64,000 nucleotides of DNA from Ecdyonurus torrentis. Taxonomy: Eukaryota; Arthropoda; Insecta; Ephemeroptera; Heptageniidae. The stretch lies in contig OX439133.1 of NCBI GenBank assembly GCA_949318235.1, forward strand, positions 24,898,697 to 24,962,696, given 5' to 3'. Position numbers and translations under genes: made by a program. Positions within the stretch are counted from its first letter, which is position 1, and each line of letters starts with the position of its first letter. Below, piece after piece: positions 1-45,693 of this stretch. The notes beneath the pieces are model-generated. The model was given only the letters and a program-made list of their open reading frames with translations, did no database searches and was not told the origin of the DNA.

Positions 1-275
1 AAAAATTTTTTATTTTTGCTTTTTTGCTATAGTAAGAAAAAGAAAAGAAAATAGCAAGTATTTTGCTTAAAATTTGCTTAAAAAAAAAACAAAAAAAAAA
101 AAACTAGAAAAGTTAAAAAAAGAAAGAAAATATTTGTTAAAAAAATATATATATATTTGCAATATTTTGTAAATTATTTCAATTTACTTGCAGTTATTTC
201 ATAAAAAAACAGATTTACATTGAATATTAAATATAATTCTTTTTCATTTGCATTTTTAACAAAACAAGTATTTTG

Positions 276-319
<44 letters not shown>

Positions 320-883
320 TTTTTCTTTTCTTTTTAAAAGTTATGATTATGTAAAATAAATATTGTTTTCATATGGTACTTCATATCTCGAATCTCTATC
401 AAGCATACAATTTTCTACCTTTTACATTACAGTGTGAGAGCAACAATGGATTTTTAAATATTGCTTATTCTGAAGTTTGTCTCATGTTTGAAAGAAATTT
501 TATAATTTTTAGGAATAAAATGAGCACTCTATAAGGTTATTGGTGCATAATATATTTAAATGCTGCAGTATTTTGCTTTTTATGAAATTTTTTTAAGCAG
601 TTAGAACGCTCCTACATTTCTCTACTAAATAGGAAAAGATTTAAATACTAAAACATAGTTTTCAGACTTTTATTTATTTATTTATTTTTTCTCGGTCGAA
701 ATTTGTAAATTGAACAATATGTTACGTTTATGCAAAAGTTCTAGATTTTGATTTGTTAATTTCTTACCTCATTCCTGTGTTAAATGAATACAATGCAGAA
801 AAATGTATTTTTAAATTACAATAAATACAGATAATATAAATTTTAAAGCCACAGACCACATAAAACAATATGAACTTTTTAAT
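1..883. other. AT-rich sequence, no gene seen
   Basis: No coding exon, RNA gene or element with recognisable ends was found. The stretch holds poly-A/T runs and one CT dinucleotide array at 278-315. Confidence 0.5.
278..315. repeat. (CT)n microsatellite
   Basis: An uninterrupted dinucleotide run of about 19 units. Confidence 0.95.
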
Positions 884-1180
884 GAATTAACACGAAATGG
901 GATCTTCAAAACTGATGACAATTTTTACCAGAATGTTAATGTAGCCACGAAAGAGCGTGAAAATACTGTAAAGTATGAAATTTGCGTGACTATTCATGTT
1001 TCTGACGTCAGAAACATGCAAAAATTAGTTTAAAAAAATGTTGTGCGGGTTGCATAAACGGAATTTTTTTGATCACTGCTACGGAGCTACAGTTGGGTTT
1101 TTTGAGACAAACTAAAGTTATCTATGCAAGTCCCATAAAGTAATTTATGATATGTATGCTTGTTTTCTTCTATTCTATTC
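884..1180 (+). repeat. Interspersed repeat shared with the mariner relic at 13.6 kb
   Basis: This segment aligns along its length, with small indels, to 13597-13880. Shared phrases include ACGAAATGGGATCTTCAAAAC, CAATTTTTACCAGAATGTTAATG and CAGAAACATGCAAAAATTAG. The 13.6-kb copy is preceded by a decayed mariner-type transposase piece; this copy lacks it. I infer both are remnants of one element family whose ends I cannot place. Confidence 0.6.
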
Positions 1181-1289
1181 CTTTAAGTAAAATATTAGCA
1201 ATAATAGCTTTCCTTTTTTTTTTTTTTTTTTTTTAATATAAAAATAAGAGGTTTAAGGGTTGTATTCAGATGGCTTGCATCTCAATATC

Positions 1290-1640
1290 TAAAAAGAAAA
1301 TTTCCAAACTTTGTGATACCATTTGAAAGTTAATAGCAACAGCTATATCTATGATAAAAATTTTAGAACTCATGACCATCAGATAAGAGAGAAAATAAAT
1401 AATGAAATTCACATGGGCTATATTATGGGACTAAAGTGTCAAACAATCTTAATTTGAAATCTAGCATGGTAACCCCCAAAAATTTTTACATTTCATTTTT
1501 TAAGATACCTTATCCTAATGTATTACTGTGCAAAAGTTCAAATTTTTCTTTCTGCGACACCCCTTTATAGGCAAATCCCTTAGGACCTGATTTCCCACCT
1601 TAAGGGGAGTTATGTCACATTTGTCATACAAAATTGCATA
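1290..1640 (+). repeat. Interspersed repeat, copy 1 (second at 61915-62250)
   Basis: The segment is collinear with 61915-62250 at clearly diverged identity. Shared landmarks are the phrase around CATGACCATCAGATA, GGGACTAAA, CTAGCATGGT, CACTGTGCAA and ATGATTTCCCACCTTAA-like ends. No coding potential was seen in either copy. Confidence 0.55.
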
Positions 1641-2734
1641 TAATCTGTAAAATAGTAATAAATTTATTCACAATAAAGTATCGTCAAATTAAATTGTTAT
1701 TATATTTCACAACCCATATACAGTATTTATTTTTTTTAATTAAAAAAAAAATGATATTATTAATAAAATAACAAATAAAACTTTTTCTGTTGTCTCCCTT
1801 TTTATATAAAATTTTTATATGGTTTTGTATGACTGATTACTGATTATGATTAGTAAGTTTTCCATGGTATTTTTAAATTCTTATTTAAGAAAACGAAACA
1901 TTTTGCTACAAATCTTCTTTTTTTTTTTTTTTTTTTTTTTTGTTCGTTTGTTTGTTAATAATTATAATTAATATGTTTCAAAGATTTGTGGCTGAACTTG
2001 TAATAGAAATAATTAAAATTACTTATTAATATACAAATTAATATTAGATTAAAAAGAAAATATATTGTTAATACTAAAATAATAATTAAAATATATTATG
2101 TATATAGTTAAATAAAAAAATCAATGGAAATGAAATTGTCATGATATTTGATTTTTATATAAATTAATTATAAAATTTGATTTATATTCTCTTATTTTAT
2201 GTTATGGCCTGTTAAAATGATATTGCAATATTTTTCATACTTGATTAGTATTCATATTTTCTTTGGGGGAAAAAAAATAGACACAACTTTCATTTTTACA
2301 TAAGCCGAAAATTGTCACTTTTTACCCAACATAACATAATACCTTTTATAATATAATTTTACCTAACATACAGTATAATATTTTGTAAAAATAATGCAGG
2401 AAAATTAATTGGTATTATTTATTTGATTATTTTATTTAAAGTAAAATATTGCTCCGTGGGCTTCAATATGAACATCAAATAACCCCCCCCCCCCCCTATA
2501 TATTTTTCTTTCCCAAATTGGTTTGACGTTTGTGTCCTCACTAATTATTAGTTAGCACAAATAAAAAATTTTACGCGGCACATATCAACACATATGGCAC
2601 AACAAATTTTATATACATATTCGGGGCCGGTTAGGGGGTATATGGTATATACCTAATTTGATGTTCATCTCATACATTAAATTACTTAACTTCTCTTCTA
2701 TACTTATATACATTTCATTAGTCCCAATAAATTA
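1641..2734. other. 3' flank of protease 1, no other gene seen
   Basis: AT-rich sequence. Read on the minus strand, AATAAA-type poly(A) signals (TTTATT on the plus strand) occur near 2415-2440, about 300 nt past the protease 1 stop codon, and are candidates for its 3' end. A poly-C run lies at 2482-2497. Confidence 0.35.
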
Positions 2735-27909
<25,175 letters not shown>

Positions 27910-27934
27910 TATGGTTAGGAGTCAATCACAAATG

Positions 27935-27950
27935 CGTGTATATAAAAACC
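27935..27950 (-). promoter_or_regulatory. Possible TATA box of protease 1
   Basis: On the minus strand a TTTTTATATACA sequence lies about 30 nt upstream of the exon 1 ATG. The position would imply a very short 5' UTR, so this is only a candidate. Confidence 0.3.
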
Positions 27951-28601
27951 ACTAAATACTCGTAATGTGTCACTAGCAGAGAATCACGATTCAACATTCA
28001 CTAGAACTTAAGTAATATCAGAATCCATCATACTGAAGGTTGAAAATTATATACAAATCAATACCAATTTCAACTTTATATAAAGTATACCTTATTATGC
28101 AAGTAAATAAATGATAGAATCCTAGTATTTGAAGTAAATTTTTCTATATAATTTATATATAAATTGAACCTTATAGTGCATAAAATTTAATTTTTAATGT
28201 TATGTTATAATATTTACTATAAAACTGTATATAAGTTTATGAAGTTTATTTTTAATAGATTTAAGGTGTAAATTTGAACTATAAGAACAGAATTCTCCTC
28301 TTTTTAACTTTCTCTTTCTTGTGGTGCCATCTAGAGATTTATTAGACATTTATCAGAGAGCATATAAATCATTTCAAATTTTTTGAAGAAGCCTCATAAA
28401 ATTAATACTCTTCTTTTTACGCCTATATTATAATTGGCTTACCAAATATGCAAATGTGCACGGTATGTATAGTAAAATGTTAAATGCTTACTTTCTTTTT
28501 ATTAAATAATGTATAAATAAATGAACAAAAAGTCCTTAGCAGAGTCTATTGTACGGCAAAATACTGACTAAACAAATTCGAGGTAAAGCCTTTGAATAAC
28601 A

Positions 28602-28651
28602 GGGGGGTTATTGGGGGGGGGGTTATTGGGGGGGGGGGGGTTATTGGTCAC
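28602..28651 (+). repeat. Long G-tracts separated by TTATT
   Basis: Three runs of at least 6, 10 and 12 G are separated by TTATT spacers. This is able in principle to form a G-quadruplex on the plus strand. Confidence 0.8.
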
Positions 28652-28911
28652 GTATGTTTAATTATACTTCATTTTTGTTCTGTTTTTTGGGTTCTTAATT
28701 AAATCGACAATTGCTAAAATGAATGAATATAGATTTTAAAGCACGTTCATTTTTTTCACGAGTATTTTAAAAATATTTAATTATTATTTTAGACATCTTC
28801 AGGAACCGTGAAATTGATATTGTAGAGAGATTTTTTTTCAATTGATTGATATTAGTTATTTATATAAATGAGGAAAAATAATTATTGCAGTTCATAAATA
28901 ATATAATGTAA

Positions 28912-29018
<107 letters not shown>

Positions 29019-30273
29019 TTTTAGAAAATGGTAAGATAGAGATTAGAGGACGTTGAATTAAAAATTAATAAAATGCAAATTTTTTATAATTATTATATAA
29101 TTCAAATCAAAGATTTAATTGGGACTTGGTATCAATGTTAATTTTGAAATTTTGTTATTTTGTTACATTTTATTATATCCATGTGCAAAATATAAAATAA
29201 TAAAATATCTCCAATTTTCTTTTCTAGATCAAGAGGTCCTAATGGAGCTTATGAGTTCAGCACGCGGGGATAGCTAAGGGTTCCCCTAAATTAACATTAT
29301 GCTTATGACGACCCCCCCCCCCTTTTTTTTTTTTTTTTTTTTTTGCGATTTTTGATAAAACTACTCAACAAATGCCAGAGATATTTAAATGAGAAATAAT
29401 ACACATACTTATTGTGTTTGAAGTTATACGTAGATTTTTTTTTTTTTTTTTTTTTTTTAAACCGATAATCTTCATTATAATGAATGCAATGAAAAGTGTG
29501 AAATATTTCTTAAATTGCTCCAATTTATTCTGTGAAATTGTTAGAAACGAATGATATACGTTCCAAAAATAATTGTAATAGTTGTTCAAAACTACAATAA
29601 CAAAAATTAAAAAAAAAAAAAGATAATAATTTTTAATAATCATAGCAAGCCCATGTACGGTCATTTTACTAAAAAAAATTCATTTCTATTGGCATAAAAT
29701 GGAATTAACATATTTGAATGGGGTTCTGCGTCAACTGAAATCTCCATCTGATTGAATTGTGTATTGTGTATTTAGTATTTATACTACTGGTTTTATCAAT
29801 TTTTTTTCACATTATTGGAAGTGCTCTATTGCAGGATTTTTCTTCTTCATTTATTTAACGATCATTATTAATTTTTATATTATTGCATGTATTTTTAAAT
29901 TTTAAGTTGTTTTGAAAAGGCAATAATTAACTATTTCTATAACTCAAATGAGCTCGAGTAAGCAGTCCTATATCGTGAAAATAATTAGCTCATTTTCAGT
30001 TAAATGATTCATGTTTAATAATCTTTATGAAAAAAAAAATTAAAAAAATTAAGTAAATTGTTGAAAATTATACACCTCTAGTTTTGAAAATGTGAGATTT
30101 GAGATATCTGCTGCATTATTGTATAATTATGGTAATATTGCATAGCATAAATACTACAATTTTGAAATAGCATAAGTATTTATGCTGAACTTCTTAAATG
30201 TTATGCTATATATAGCATAATAATCAAATCATTATTATCCAATATATACTTTTTTGGTTATTGATTATTGATT

Positions 30274-30421
<148 letters not shown>

Positions 30422-32871
30422 CATCTTTATTCGAAAAAATATAAAGAAAAAAAATACAAATTTTTGAAAGGGCGAGATTTAAGCCTGACAATATGTCCGA
30501 TGGCCACACTCTTACACCTAACCCTAACAGAAAACGTCATTGAAACTTTTTGATTACATACAAAATTAGTGATCTTGGTGATCAAACTTTTTAGTGATAC
30601 AAACTTAGTGATCATGATACTAATATTATTATTGTAAACAATATAATGTATAGTATAATATAGCGTAAATTATGTTGCTCTGCAATAGTGCTGCATTGAG
30701 CTAGCATAAATAATAGAAATATGATGTATCTATAATTTTGTCAGTTTAAAAATCCTTTTGTTGCTATGATAACATCCTAGATCAATAAAATAAACAATAA
30801 ACTTATTTAAATGATAAAATATAACATTAAATAATTTTTTCAGCAAAACGTGTACAATACAGCATAATTTATGCTATACTTCATAAGAACTATGTTACAC
30901 GACCACTATAAAAAAATTTTACCCTTCAAAAACTCACGCTAAATTTGCAATGTTATTCTTATGAGAAAAAACGTGCTGGAATTAAGAGGCCGTTTTACTC
31001 TCTATACGCTGCCTGCTTGCTGCCCATTCAAATCAATGTAATCGTACTTCCAAGATTTCTCCGCAACTAATACACCTAGAGATGCCAAATTTTTAACACA
31101 TTATTACAAATATATTATCTAGACCTTCACTGAGCCGATTTTCGATATCTTTTTTTGTTCTGTTTTTAACCAATTAAAAAGTTGCTATTGGGTTTATAAA
31201 AAAAGCGCTCCTTGAATGCCTTCGTTTTTTTAATAGCTTTTCAATGGTTTAAAAATAATTTATATCCCATGCTTAATTAATTAATTAAATTGGAATTACG
31301 ATGTTATATTTATTGTACTAGGGAAATACGCCACTGTGGACACTTATAGAAGTATGTTCTATTTTGCTTTTAGTCGAGTATTTTTCAATATTTTCTATCA
31401 TCACGATATATACTTTTATTATTGCTAAGAAAGTGTACGAAGGTCAGCTTAGTAAACTCCCAAAACAGCGGATGTTATGTAAAATATTATCTCGTCTAAT
31501 ATCAGAGTAGTTTATAGGTGAATGAGAAAAAAAATGACTATACGAGTTGCTGGCTAGACATAATCAAGCTAACATTCAATAATCTGTATAATGCTGGGAC
31601 CTTATAAAATTGTGATAAATATGTCATGATTGCGATTTAGTTATGGTCATCGCAGGTCAAGCATTGCTTTCATCTTAAAGAAAATACATTTAAAGTTATT
31701 TACCCCATAATTAGAAGAAAAAAAAATGAAGAAGAGAAGTAAGAAAAAAAATTTTGATCAAAAGGATTAAAATTGTGGTAACTACAGGTTTATTAATTAA
31801 TATTGAACTATCATATTATAATTAAATAAAACAAATTTTGAAAAAAAGAAGGGAAAAAAAAACTCTTAAAAAAATACACACGGTATTTTTAGATTTATAC
31901 GTGCAATATATATAATGATAAAAAAAAATAATTAAAAAAGTACAATATAATACAAAAACAACAATTTGGAAGAAAATAAATTGATATTATCGGCACACTA
32001 TAAGAAAATGGATATATTATTAATAAATTAAAATATTTGGACAATATCACTTATTTTTATTTTAATGTAAATTAATATATTATATTGCTTGCAAATAATT
32101 TATATAATTATACACCTTTCTGATGAACTGTCACGATTTGGAGATCAACGGCAATTTATTATCATCTTCAAATTTGTGTTTTCGTTTATATAATATTATT
32201 ACTTATTATTTATATTGTATCATTTGCACGTAGACTTTTAAAAGTTAATATATTTTTATTGTAATATGCATTATCATATTTGCATGGAAGAAGCAAATTG
32301 CATATTTCTATGATTATATGTGATTTTTTCCTTTTACAATATTATACAAAAAATAAATAAATGCGTTATATTATATTATATATTATAAGAATTTTTACTG
32401 TCTATAGATTCAATATTATGTAAAAAAATACTCTCTTCGTTCTTTGCAAGGCTCGAGCTTGGTTTGAAACCTGTTATCACTGCCTTACATACCAATCTAT
32501 AGTATTCGTTTCCTGTGATTATTGGTCACTCTGATGACGTATGACCACTCGATTTCAGTCATTTAAGTTTCCTGCCTTATCTTAGATTTTGATCTTTTAG
32601 ACAGTTTGTTTACATTTATATTTTCCAGAGAGTAAAACGGCCTCTTAAATGGTAAAATATTTTATCGCGGTTCTGTGTAAAAAATCATTATTTATATATT
32701 ACTCTATATTTTAGTATTATTATATGCTATAATGACATATATGCAGCATAATTTCATACTTTCCGTGTATAATCTCTCCTTTATAAAACTTTATTCTATA
32801 TTGCCCCTATAGAGTAGAGTAAATATAAATATAAAATAATAAACTTTTATATGCCAGAATTTGTACTGTAT

Positions 32872-33020
32872 TATTTTACTTAAAAATGAATTTCTGATAA
32901 TGGCTTATATTATGACCATACAATAAAATCCGATGGAGATTTCAGATGACGCAAAACTCCATTTAAATACATCTAATTCCCATATGCCAATAGAAATTCA
33001 TTTTTAAGTAAAATGACCAT
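32872..33020. repeat. Short palindromic repeat, copy 1
   Basis: TTACTTAAAAATGAATTTCTG at the left is mirrored by TAGAAATTCATTTTTAAGTAA at the right. The inner phrase GATGGAGATTTCAGATGACGCAAAACTCCATTTAAAT recurs in altered form at 29700-29760 and 36440-36500. Confidence 0.6.
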
Positions 33021-33297
33021 ACAGTACTGTATTTATACATAATTCAATTTACAACAAATATACGGTGAACTACTAATATATTTTTTTGAAAAATAATAAA
33101 GAAGACAGACCAGTTGTTCGGACATAGAATCAGGTTTTAAGAGAGAAGCGGTACAAAAAGTGGTTCAAATATAGCATCGGTAAGGTTTCCACATGCACTT
33201 TACTGCTACTGAGCGGGGGAGGTGGAAGGGGGAGAGAATTATAGTCCACGATGTAAGTAAGTAAGAAAGTTTGACCATTAGAAGACAAACACTCAGC

Positions 33298-38578
<5,281 letters not shown>

Positions 38579-38907
38579 AGAATAACTGGCAAAATATTTA
38601 GGGCATTTTTTTCAATGGTGAAAACAAACTAAATTGTTAGTCAATTGGTAAACTTAAGTAAATTTTGATTTGTTTTAATTTGACTGAAATCTTACAGCAT
38701 CATTTCATACTAAATTTTTTTACAAGTTTTATTGTATGACAATTACAATTATATACGTATTATTTTGATCATGTTTCGCCATATAAAAAAATATAGTGAT
38801 TTTAGTGATACTTTTAACATGTTTATGAATAGTTCGCATTAACATAGTGCTAGAATAATTATTATGTTGTATTATGTGTAAATCGTTATTCCTAGTCAAT
38901 ATTCATA

Positions 38908-38913
38908 AATAAA
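38908..38913 (+). terminator. MORN4: MORN4 poly(A) signal
   Basis: AATAAA, 330 nt past the stop codon, followed by AT-rich sequence. It is the first canonical signal after the gene. Confidence 0.7.
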
Positions 38914-38949
38914 GTCACTAGGTTTTATTGCTATTTGTTCTTGTTATTT

Positions 38950-39230
38950 AGAAGGGCAATTTTATTTAAAAAAAAAAAAAATCCCGGATCGATAAATACA
39001 TGAATTTCTAAATTTTGAAATCATTCAAATTTTTGAACTCGTGAAATGGTGTCAAGGGTTATGACCTTTTCCTATGCCTACATGCATAAGTTGCGGCCCG
39101 TGACGTCCTTTTGTTTATTTTCCAAAAATTATTAAAAATACTTAACGTACTTAAAATTTGGAAATTTACATATCAATCGACTCAAAAAAATGTCCTTTTT
39201 TTAGAATATACCTCTTAAAATATTTGTATA
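38950..39230. mobile_element. Inverted-repeat element related to 17925-18202
   Basis: The arms have GATCGATAAATACATGAATTTCTAAATTTTG on the left and ATTTGGAAATTTACATATCAATCGA on the right, then AAATGTCCTTTTTTAGAATA. The phrase matches the 17925 family loosely. Confidence 0.5.
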
Positions 39231-41074
<1,844 letters not shown>

Positions 41075-41248
41075 TCATTCGTTTGACCAGACAATACTTT
41101 CAATCCATGGTACAAAATATGATACTCTAGTATAGACGCCTGGAGAATTAGCTAAACCACAATATCTTCCAAATGAAGTAATACCAACGACGTAGTGGAC
41201 TTTACTTAAGTTTTGCGATTTTACATTAAAAGGTCCTCCTGAATCACC
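41075..41248 (-). CDS. Protease 2 catalytic Ser exon and stop
   Basis: 174 nt, open. It begins GDSGGPFNVKSQ, then SFGRYCGLANSPGVYTRVS, and ends with TGA at 41075-41077. Confidence 0.9.
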   Translation of the reverse strand, partial: GDSGGPFNVKSQNLSKVHYVVGITSFGRYCGLANSPGVYTRVSYFVPWIESIVWSNE

Positions 41249-41595
41249 CTGTAAATAAAAACGTCTAAATGTGAGAATATGTTGATTAAAGTTGTATATT
41301 TTTGACCTAACAACGCGTCCTTTTAAGTTATTGAAACACAAAATAGGACAACCGAAACTAATGTTAACTTTCAGAATTTCCACCAAAAACCTATTTTATG
41401 CTTACTTGAAAATCCAATTCAATCTTTATTAACAGATAGCATTAAAATGTTCTGATAATATTTTTCATTTTGCCAGTTTAGATATAAATTGGGCAAAATA
41501 GTGAGAATAGTCATTTAGTGCTGTGTTATGTAGTGCTTATGCTTATGGCATCAATTTATATATAAATATACTTTATGCTACTGTAACTTACTTAC

Positions 41596-41759
41596 ATAAC
41601 ATGTATCTTTACCACCCTGAAGAGGACCAGCACAGAGCATGGTTGCAGTATCCAGTCCTCGAGGTAACGAAGTAGTATTGCGAGACCAAAGTTGTGAACA
41701 TGTGTCTTCAGCAATCACTGGCAGTGATACTTTCAGTAGCTTGGGACTTCTTGGTGCAG
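41596..41759 (-). CDS. Protease 2 S1-pocket exon
   Basis: 164 nt, open. It has SPKLLKVSLPVIAEDTCSQL, LDTATMLCAG and GGKDTCY. The pocket Asp is retained. Confidence 0.9.
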
Positions 41760-42023
41760 CTGTAATGTTGATAAAATTAAAAGTATTATTATTTGATTGT
41801 ATCTCCACACTCGATGACATTGGAGGCTATTGCGTGCTCCGAGCTCATACGGAAGCAAAGATTCACGCACCATGTCACGACCCAAAATTTCATTACTAAA
41901 AAATTTTTTAATTAAAATCTATTATTTAAATAAAAAAAATTAACATTATGAAAAAAAAAATTAATACAACGAAGGCTTTTTTTAAGTAATAATAAAAATT
42001 ACAACATGAAACACTACACTTAC

Positions 42024-42286
42024 TACGACTAAGTTTTCCCCAACCACTTGCCACAGCATTACTATTGACAGCAGGTGAAGTCACAGGTAAACAAGCAGGC
42101 CTGATTTTTGAAGTAATTTCCACCTGTTTACTTAGTTTTAATAATGCAATATCATAATATTTCTGTAGCAAATTATATTCAGGATGAATAATAACTTGTG
42201 AAATTTCTGTGTCAATTGGATTAGCTCCATCGTCTGTACTTTCCAAGTTGTATTCTCCAAGACGTGCTACTACAGGTGGTTCGCGA
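42024..42286 (-). CDS. Protease 2 catalytic Asp exon
   Basis: 263 nt (acceptor TTTTCAG, donor GTAAGT), open throughout. It contains YYDIALLKLSKQ, IRPACLP and ASGWGK. Confidence 0.88.
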
Positions 42287-42659
42287 CTGAAAATATTGAA
42301 AAAATAATTAGGCCCTTGTTTTAAAATCGTTATATTTAACGCGTTCCTCTTTATTCCCCAACATTTTTAAAATTTATTTCAACATCGTACATTTTAAACA
42401 AGTTTCTGTGCGTTTCTCAGTATGAAAAAAATATGTCTCTTTTGTTAAAAAACGTTATCTTCATTTTAAGGATTCCAAGCCTATTCTAGATTGCTCATAC
42501 TCAAAATAGCTAAAAAAGCGCGTAATGGTCAAAATTTTTGTGTTTTATTCTTTTATTGTTTAATTTTTTTCCAATATTTTTTATTGAATTATCTGATGCC
42601 CATTGTATTGTGTACTGGACTGAAGATGTTAAGTTGACTATATATAGCTTGTAAGTTTG

Positions 42660-42998
42660 TTATTTATAGGGTGTATCCACATGACGTCATATTATACTGC
42701 ATGAGCTTTGACGTCACACTGGAGCAACAAATGAATAAAATTGTTAAGACTCGACTTGAACAAACGTGGTTTTTGGCTATTTTTCTAAAAACAATTATTT
42801 TAAAAACATAGGAATATAATTTTTTTTCTCACATACTGAAGAACTAATTCAACCTAATTACAGCATCAGTGCTCATAAAAATATTGCTAAGTATTTTATA
42901 ATTAGCAAAATGTCATGATTTTTTCCCATACCGACCCATACTATTTACTGTTCCAAGAAGGCGATGACTTTATTTGCATGCAAACACCCTATATAATC
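42660..42998 (+). mobile_element. TATAGGGTGT-type MITE, copy 6
   Basis: The ends TATAGGGTGTATCCACATG and CATGCAAACACCCTATATA are well preserved. It contains ATGACGTCAT, the ACTGGAGCAACAAATG phrase and CAGCATCAGTGCTC. Confidence 0.75.
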
Positions 42999-43251
42999 TA
43001 AAATAACAGCATTGCAAAAAGTAACGTTATATAGTATTAGATTCACATTCACAAAAATAATATATCATCACCGCTACTATTCAAAATATCTTCTTTCTTT
43101 TTATTATACTGACTAAAAAAAATTCAAAGCTCTATAAAAGAAATGTTTCCTTAAAAACAAGTAAATATAAATAAAATATACTAAGTACATACAGCATTAA
43201 ATTAACTCCCACAATGAAACAACCAAAACACTCAACTTTATATAGACTTAC

Positions 43252-45693
43252 ATCATACAATGTGCAGCAGTCAAGACGTGTCTTTTACTGATTAACGAGC
43301 CCTAGCAAAAATTATCATGAAATTTTTATGGACTCACAATAAATTTGAATTGACTTTCATTTATTTTTAAATGATACTAGTCAATATCAATTGATAATTT
43401 TCAATATCAATTTATTTTTAATGTGAAAAAATCAATTAACTAAATTGTCATCGAATTTTAGTGGCCTTTTATCATTGAAATTTTATTGAATGATTAATAT
43501 CAATTGATATTTTTCAATATCATTTCATCTTTAATGTGAAAAAATCAATTGGCTAAATAGTCATTGAATTTTTAGTGGTCTTTATCATTGAAATTTTATT
43601 GAATGATAATATCAATTGATAATTTTCAATATCATTTTATCTTTAATGTGAAAAAATCAATTGGCTAAATTGTCATCGAATTTTTAGTGGTCTTTATCAT
43701 TGAAATTTTATGAATGATTAATATCAATTGATTTTTTTAAATATCATTTTATCTTAAAATGTAATAAAATCAATTGACTAGAATTTGTCATCGAATTAAA
43801 ATGTCTCCTAATCATTGAAATTTTAACGATCACTGATCATTGGGAATTGATTATTGTTTTCAACCAAACTGAAAATAAACATTTTTTTTTGTAAAAAAAA
43901 AAAAAAAAAAAACATGATAAGAAAATATTGTTTTATCAAATTATATTCCAAAAAAAATCAGGACATTTGGTTTTAATTTTTTTTCTTTACAATTTTTTTA
44001 ATAACTGTTCTTTTTTAGCAAATACAAAACAAATTTAAGAAATTATAGTTTATATTTATTTTGAATCTTATAAAAGCTCAGTAAATAATGTAAAAATTGC
44101 TAAAGGAATGAAAGAGAGAAGGAGAGAGAGAGGTAAATAAAAAAATTAAATGGGCCAAAATAAAGCGCTTTTATATAATTAGAGAGGAAAAATGTTACTT
44201 TTTGTCTTTTTAGTATTTTTTTTTTTAAATCCGGCTAAAATTTTAAATGATTAAATTATCATTGAATTTTTCATGGTCATTAAAAATCTAATGACAAAAT
44301 TTCAATTGATATTGATGTAACACGTCATAAAGTCACGTGATATGAATTGGCCAATCACAAGGCATTGACATATTGACGCCAACAACGGCCATTTACGAGA
44401 AGGGAAGCATGGCGCGTTCAACGTTTTACGTCGTTCTCTGTAATATTAGTAAATATTATTGGTATTATTTCAACTTAGAAGAATAATAATATTATAAAAG
44501 TGTAAGTAAATACTTATGTATTATTCTGAAATAGTAAAATTGTGTTAGGCTAATAAATAGTACCTTTTTTCTGGGTTTGAAATATGAGGCGTGCATTCAC
44601 CGTCGGCCTTTTTGAGATTATGATCCAATATAAATTTTATGCAACATGATGTTTGATCGAGTGTGAGCTTTTACTACTCCAAACAGCTAGGTTTCTTGAA
44701 TAATATTAAGGTGAGTTAAATGCAAAATAATATTTATTACGCAAAATTGTCACAAAATGTACTGGTTATATTTTAATAGTCAATTTAATGTCGAAAAAAA
44801 AAAATGTTTTGGTACATAACAATTTCATTTTTTTCCCATGTATGTTATTTTTTATTTTTAGCAAATATATCTGACATTTTTTAAAAATAAATGTCATATT
44901 TAAATTTGTACAAAAGATTGTATCTTTTTAGCATGTAAATTGTTTAGAAATTTAATAAATTTCAATGAATGGTGAATGGAGGTTGTCGGTTTTAGAAAAA
45001 AATGAGAAACAATTCATTGGTTTTACTCACGTAAAACTATGTCTAGTATTTCTCATTTAATTTCTCTATAATCAGTTATGTAGTTTTTTCTGAAGTCAAA
45101 AAAAAAAAAAAAAAAAAAGTGTGTATGTATTAAATTATAGTGGACCCTTAGCTTTTTCTGCGTTCCCCCCGATCACTAAACCGAAAAAAATTCATTTTAT
45201 AATTAAATCAAATATGTTCTTTTATTTTATAAAAATATAATGTACTTAAATTATTTAATATGTTGCAGATCAGAAAGATACTAAAAATTGAATGCTAATA
45301 ATATGGAGCGGCGGCGAACAAATCATATGGCGAGGCATAAAAAAATCATTGATCTACACCGTGGATATCAATTGAATGTAAGGACCATTGTCATTTCGTT
45401 TGAATGATCTGAACCATTAAAATGAGATGTGATGACCACTCATTTTAGTAGATCGACCGTAAAAATGAGATGACAACACCACTCATTTTAGTGGATCGAC
45501 CGTAAAAATGAGATGACATCACCACTCATTTTAGTGGATTGACCATTAAAATGAATGGAGATTAGTCCCAATTTTCAATTGATATTCAGAGTGTAGATCA
45601 ATTGATAATTTTTTTGAAAATTCAAATGATAATTTTTGCTAGGGAGCCTCCACACTTAAATTCATATGGACGAGACCCATAACCAAGAGCAAC
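43252..45693 (-). pseudogene. Protease 2 catalytic His exon, split by a transposon
   Basis: 45693-45648 encodes VALGYGSRPYEFKCGG and 43300-43252 encodes [15 protein letters not shown]. Without the 2343-bp insertion and one copy of the 4-bp duplication, the exon is exactly 95 nt, as in protease 1. Confidence 0.85.
43301..45643. mobile_element. DNA transposon inside the protease 2 His exon
   Basis: A 2343-bp element. The ends CCTAGCAAAAATTATCA and TGATAATTTTTGCTAGG are exact inverted repeats, flanked by GAGC at 43297-43300 and 45644-45647. It has two tandem blocks. One is about four copies of a roughly 120-bp unit (43370-43850) rich in ATCAATTGAT and ATTTTTAGTGGTC. The other is copies of AAAATGAGATGACA / ACTCATTTTAGTGGATCGACC (45395-45560). 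No transposase ORF was found. A 4-bp duplication does not by itself identify a superfamily. Confidence 0.85.
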
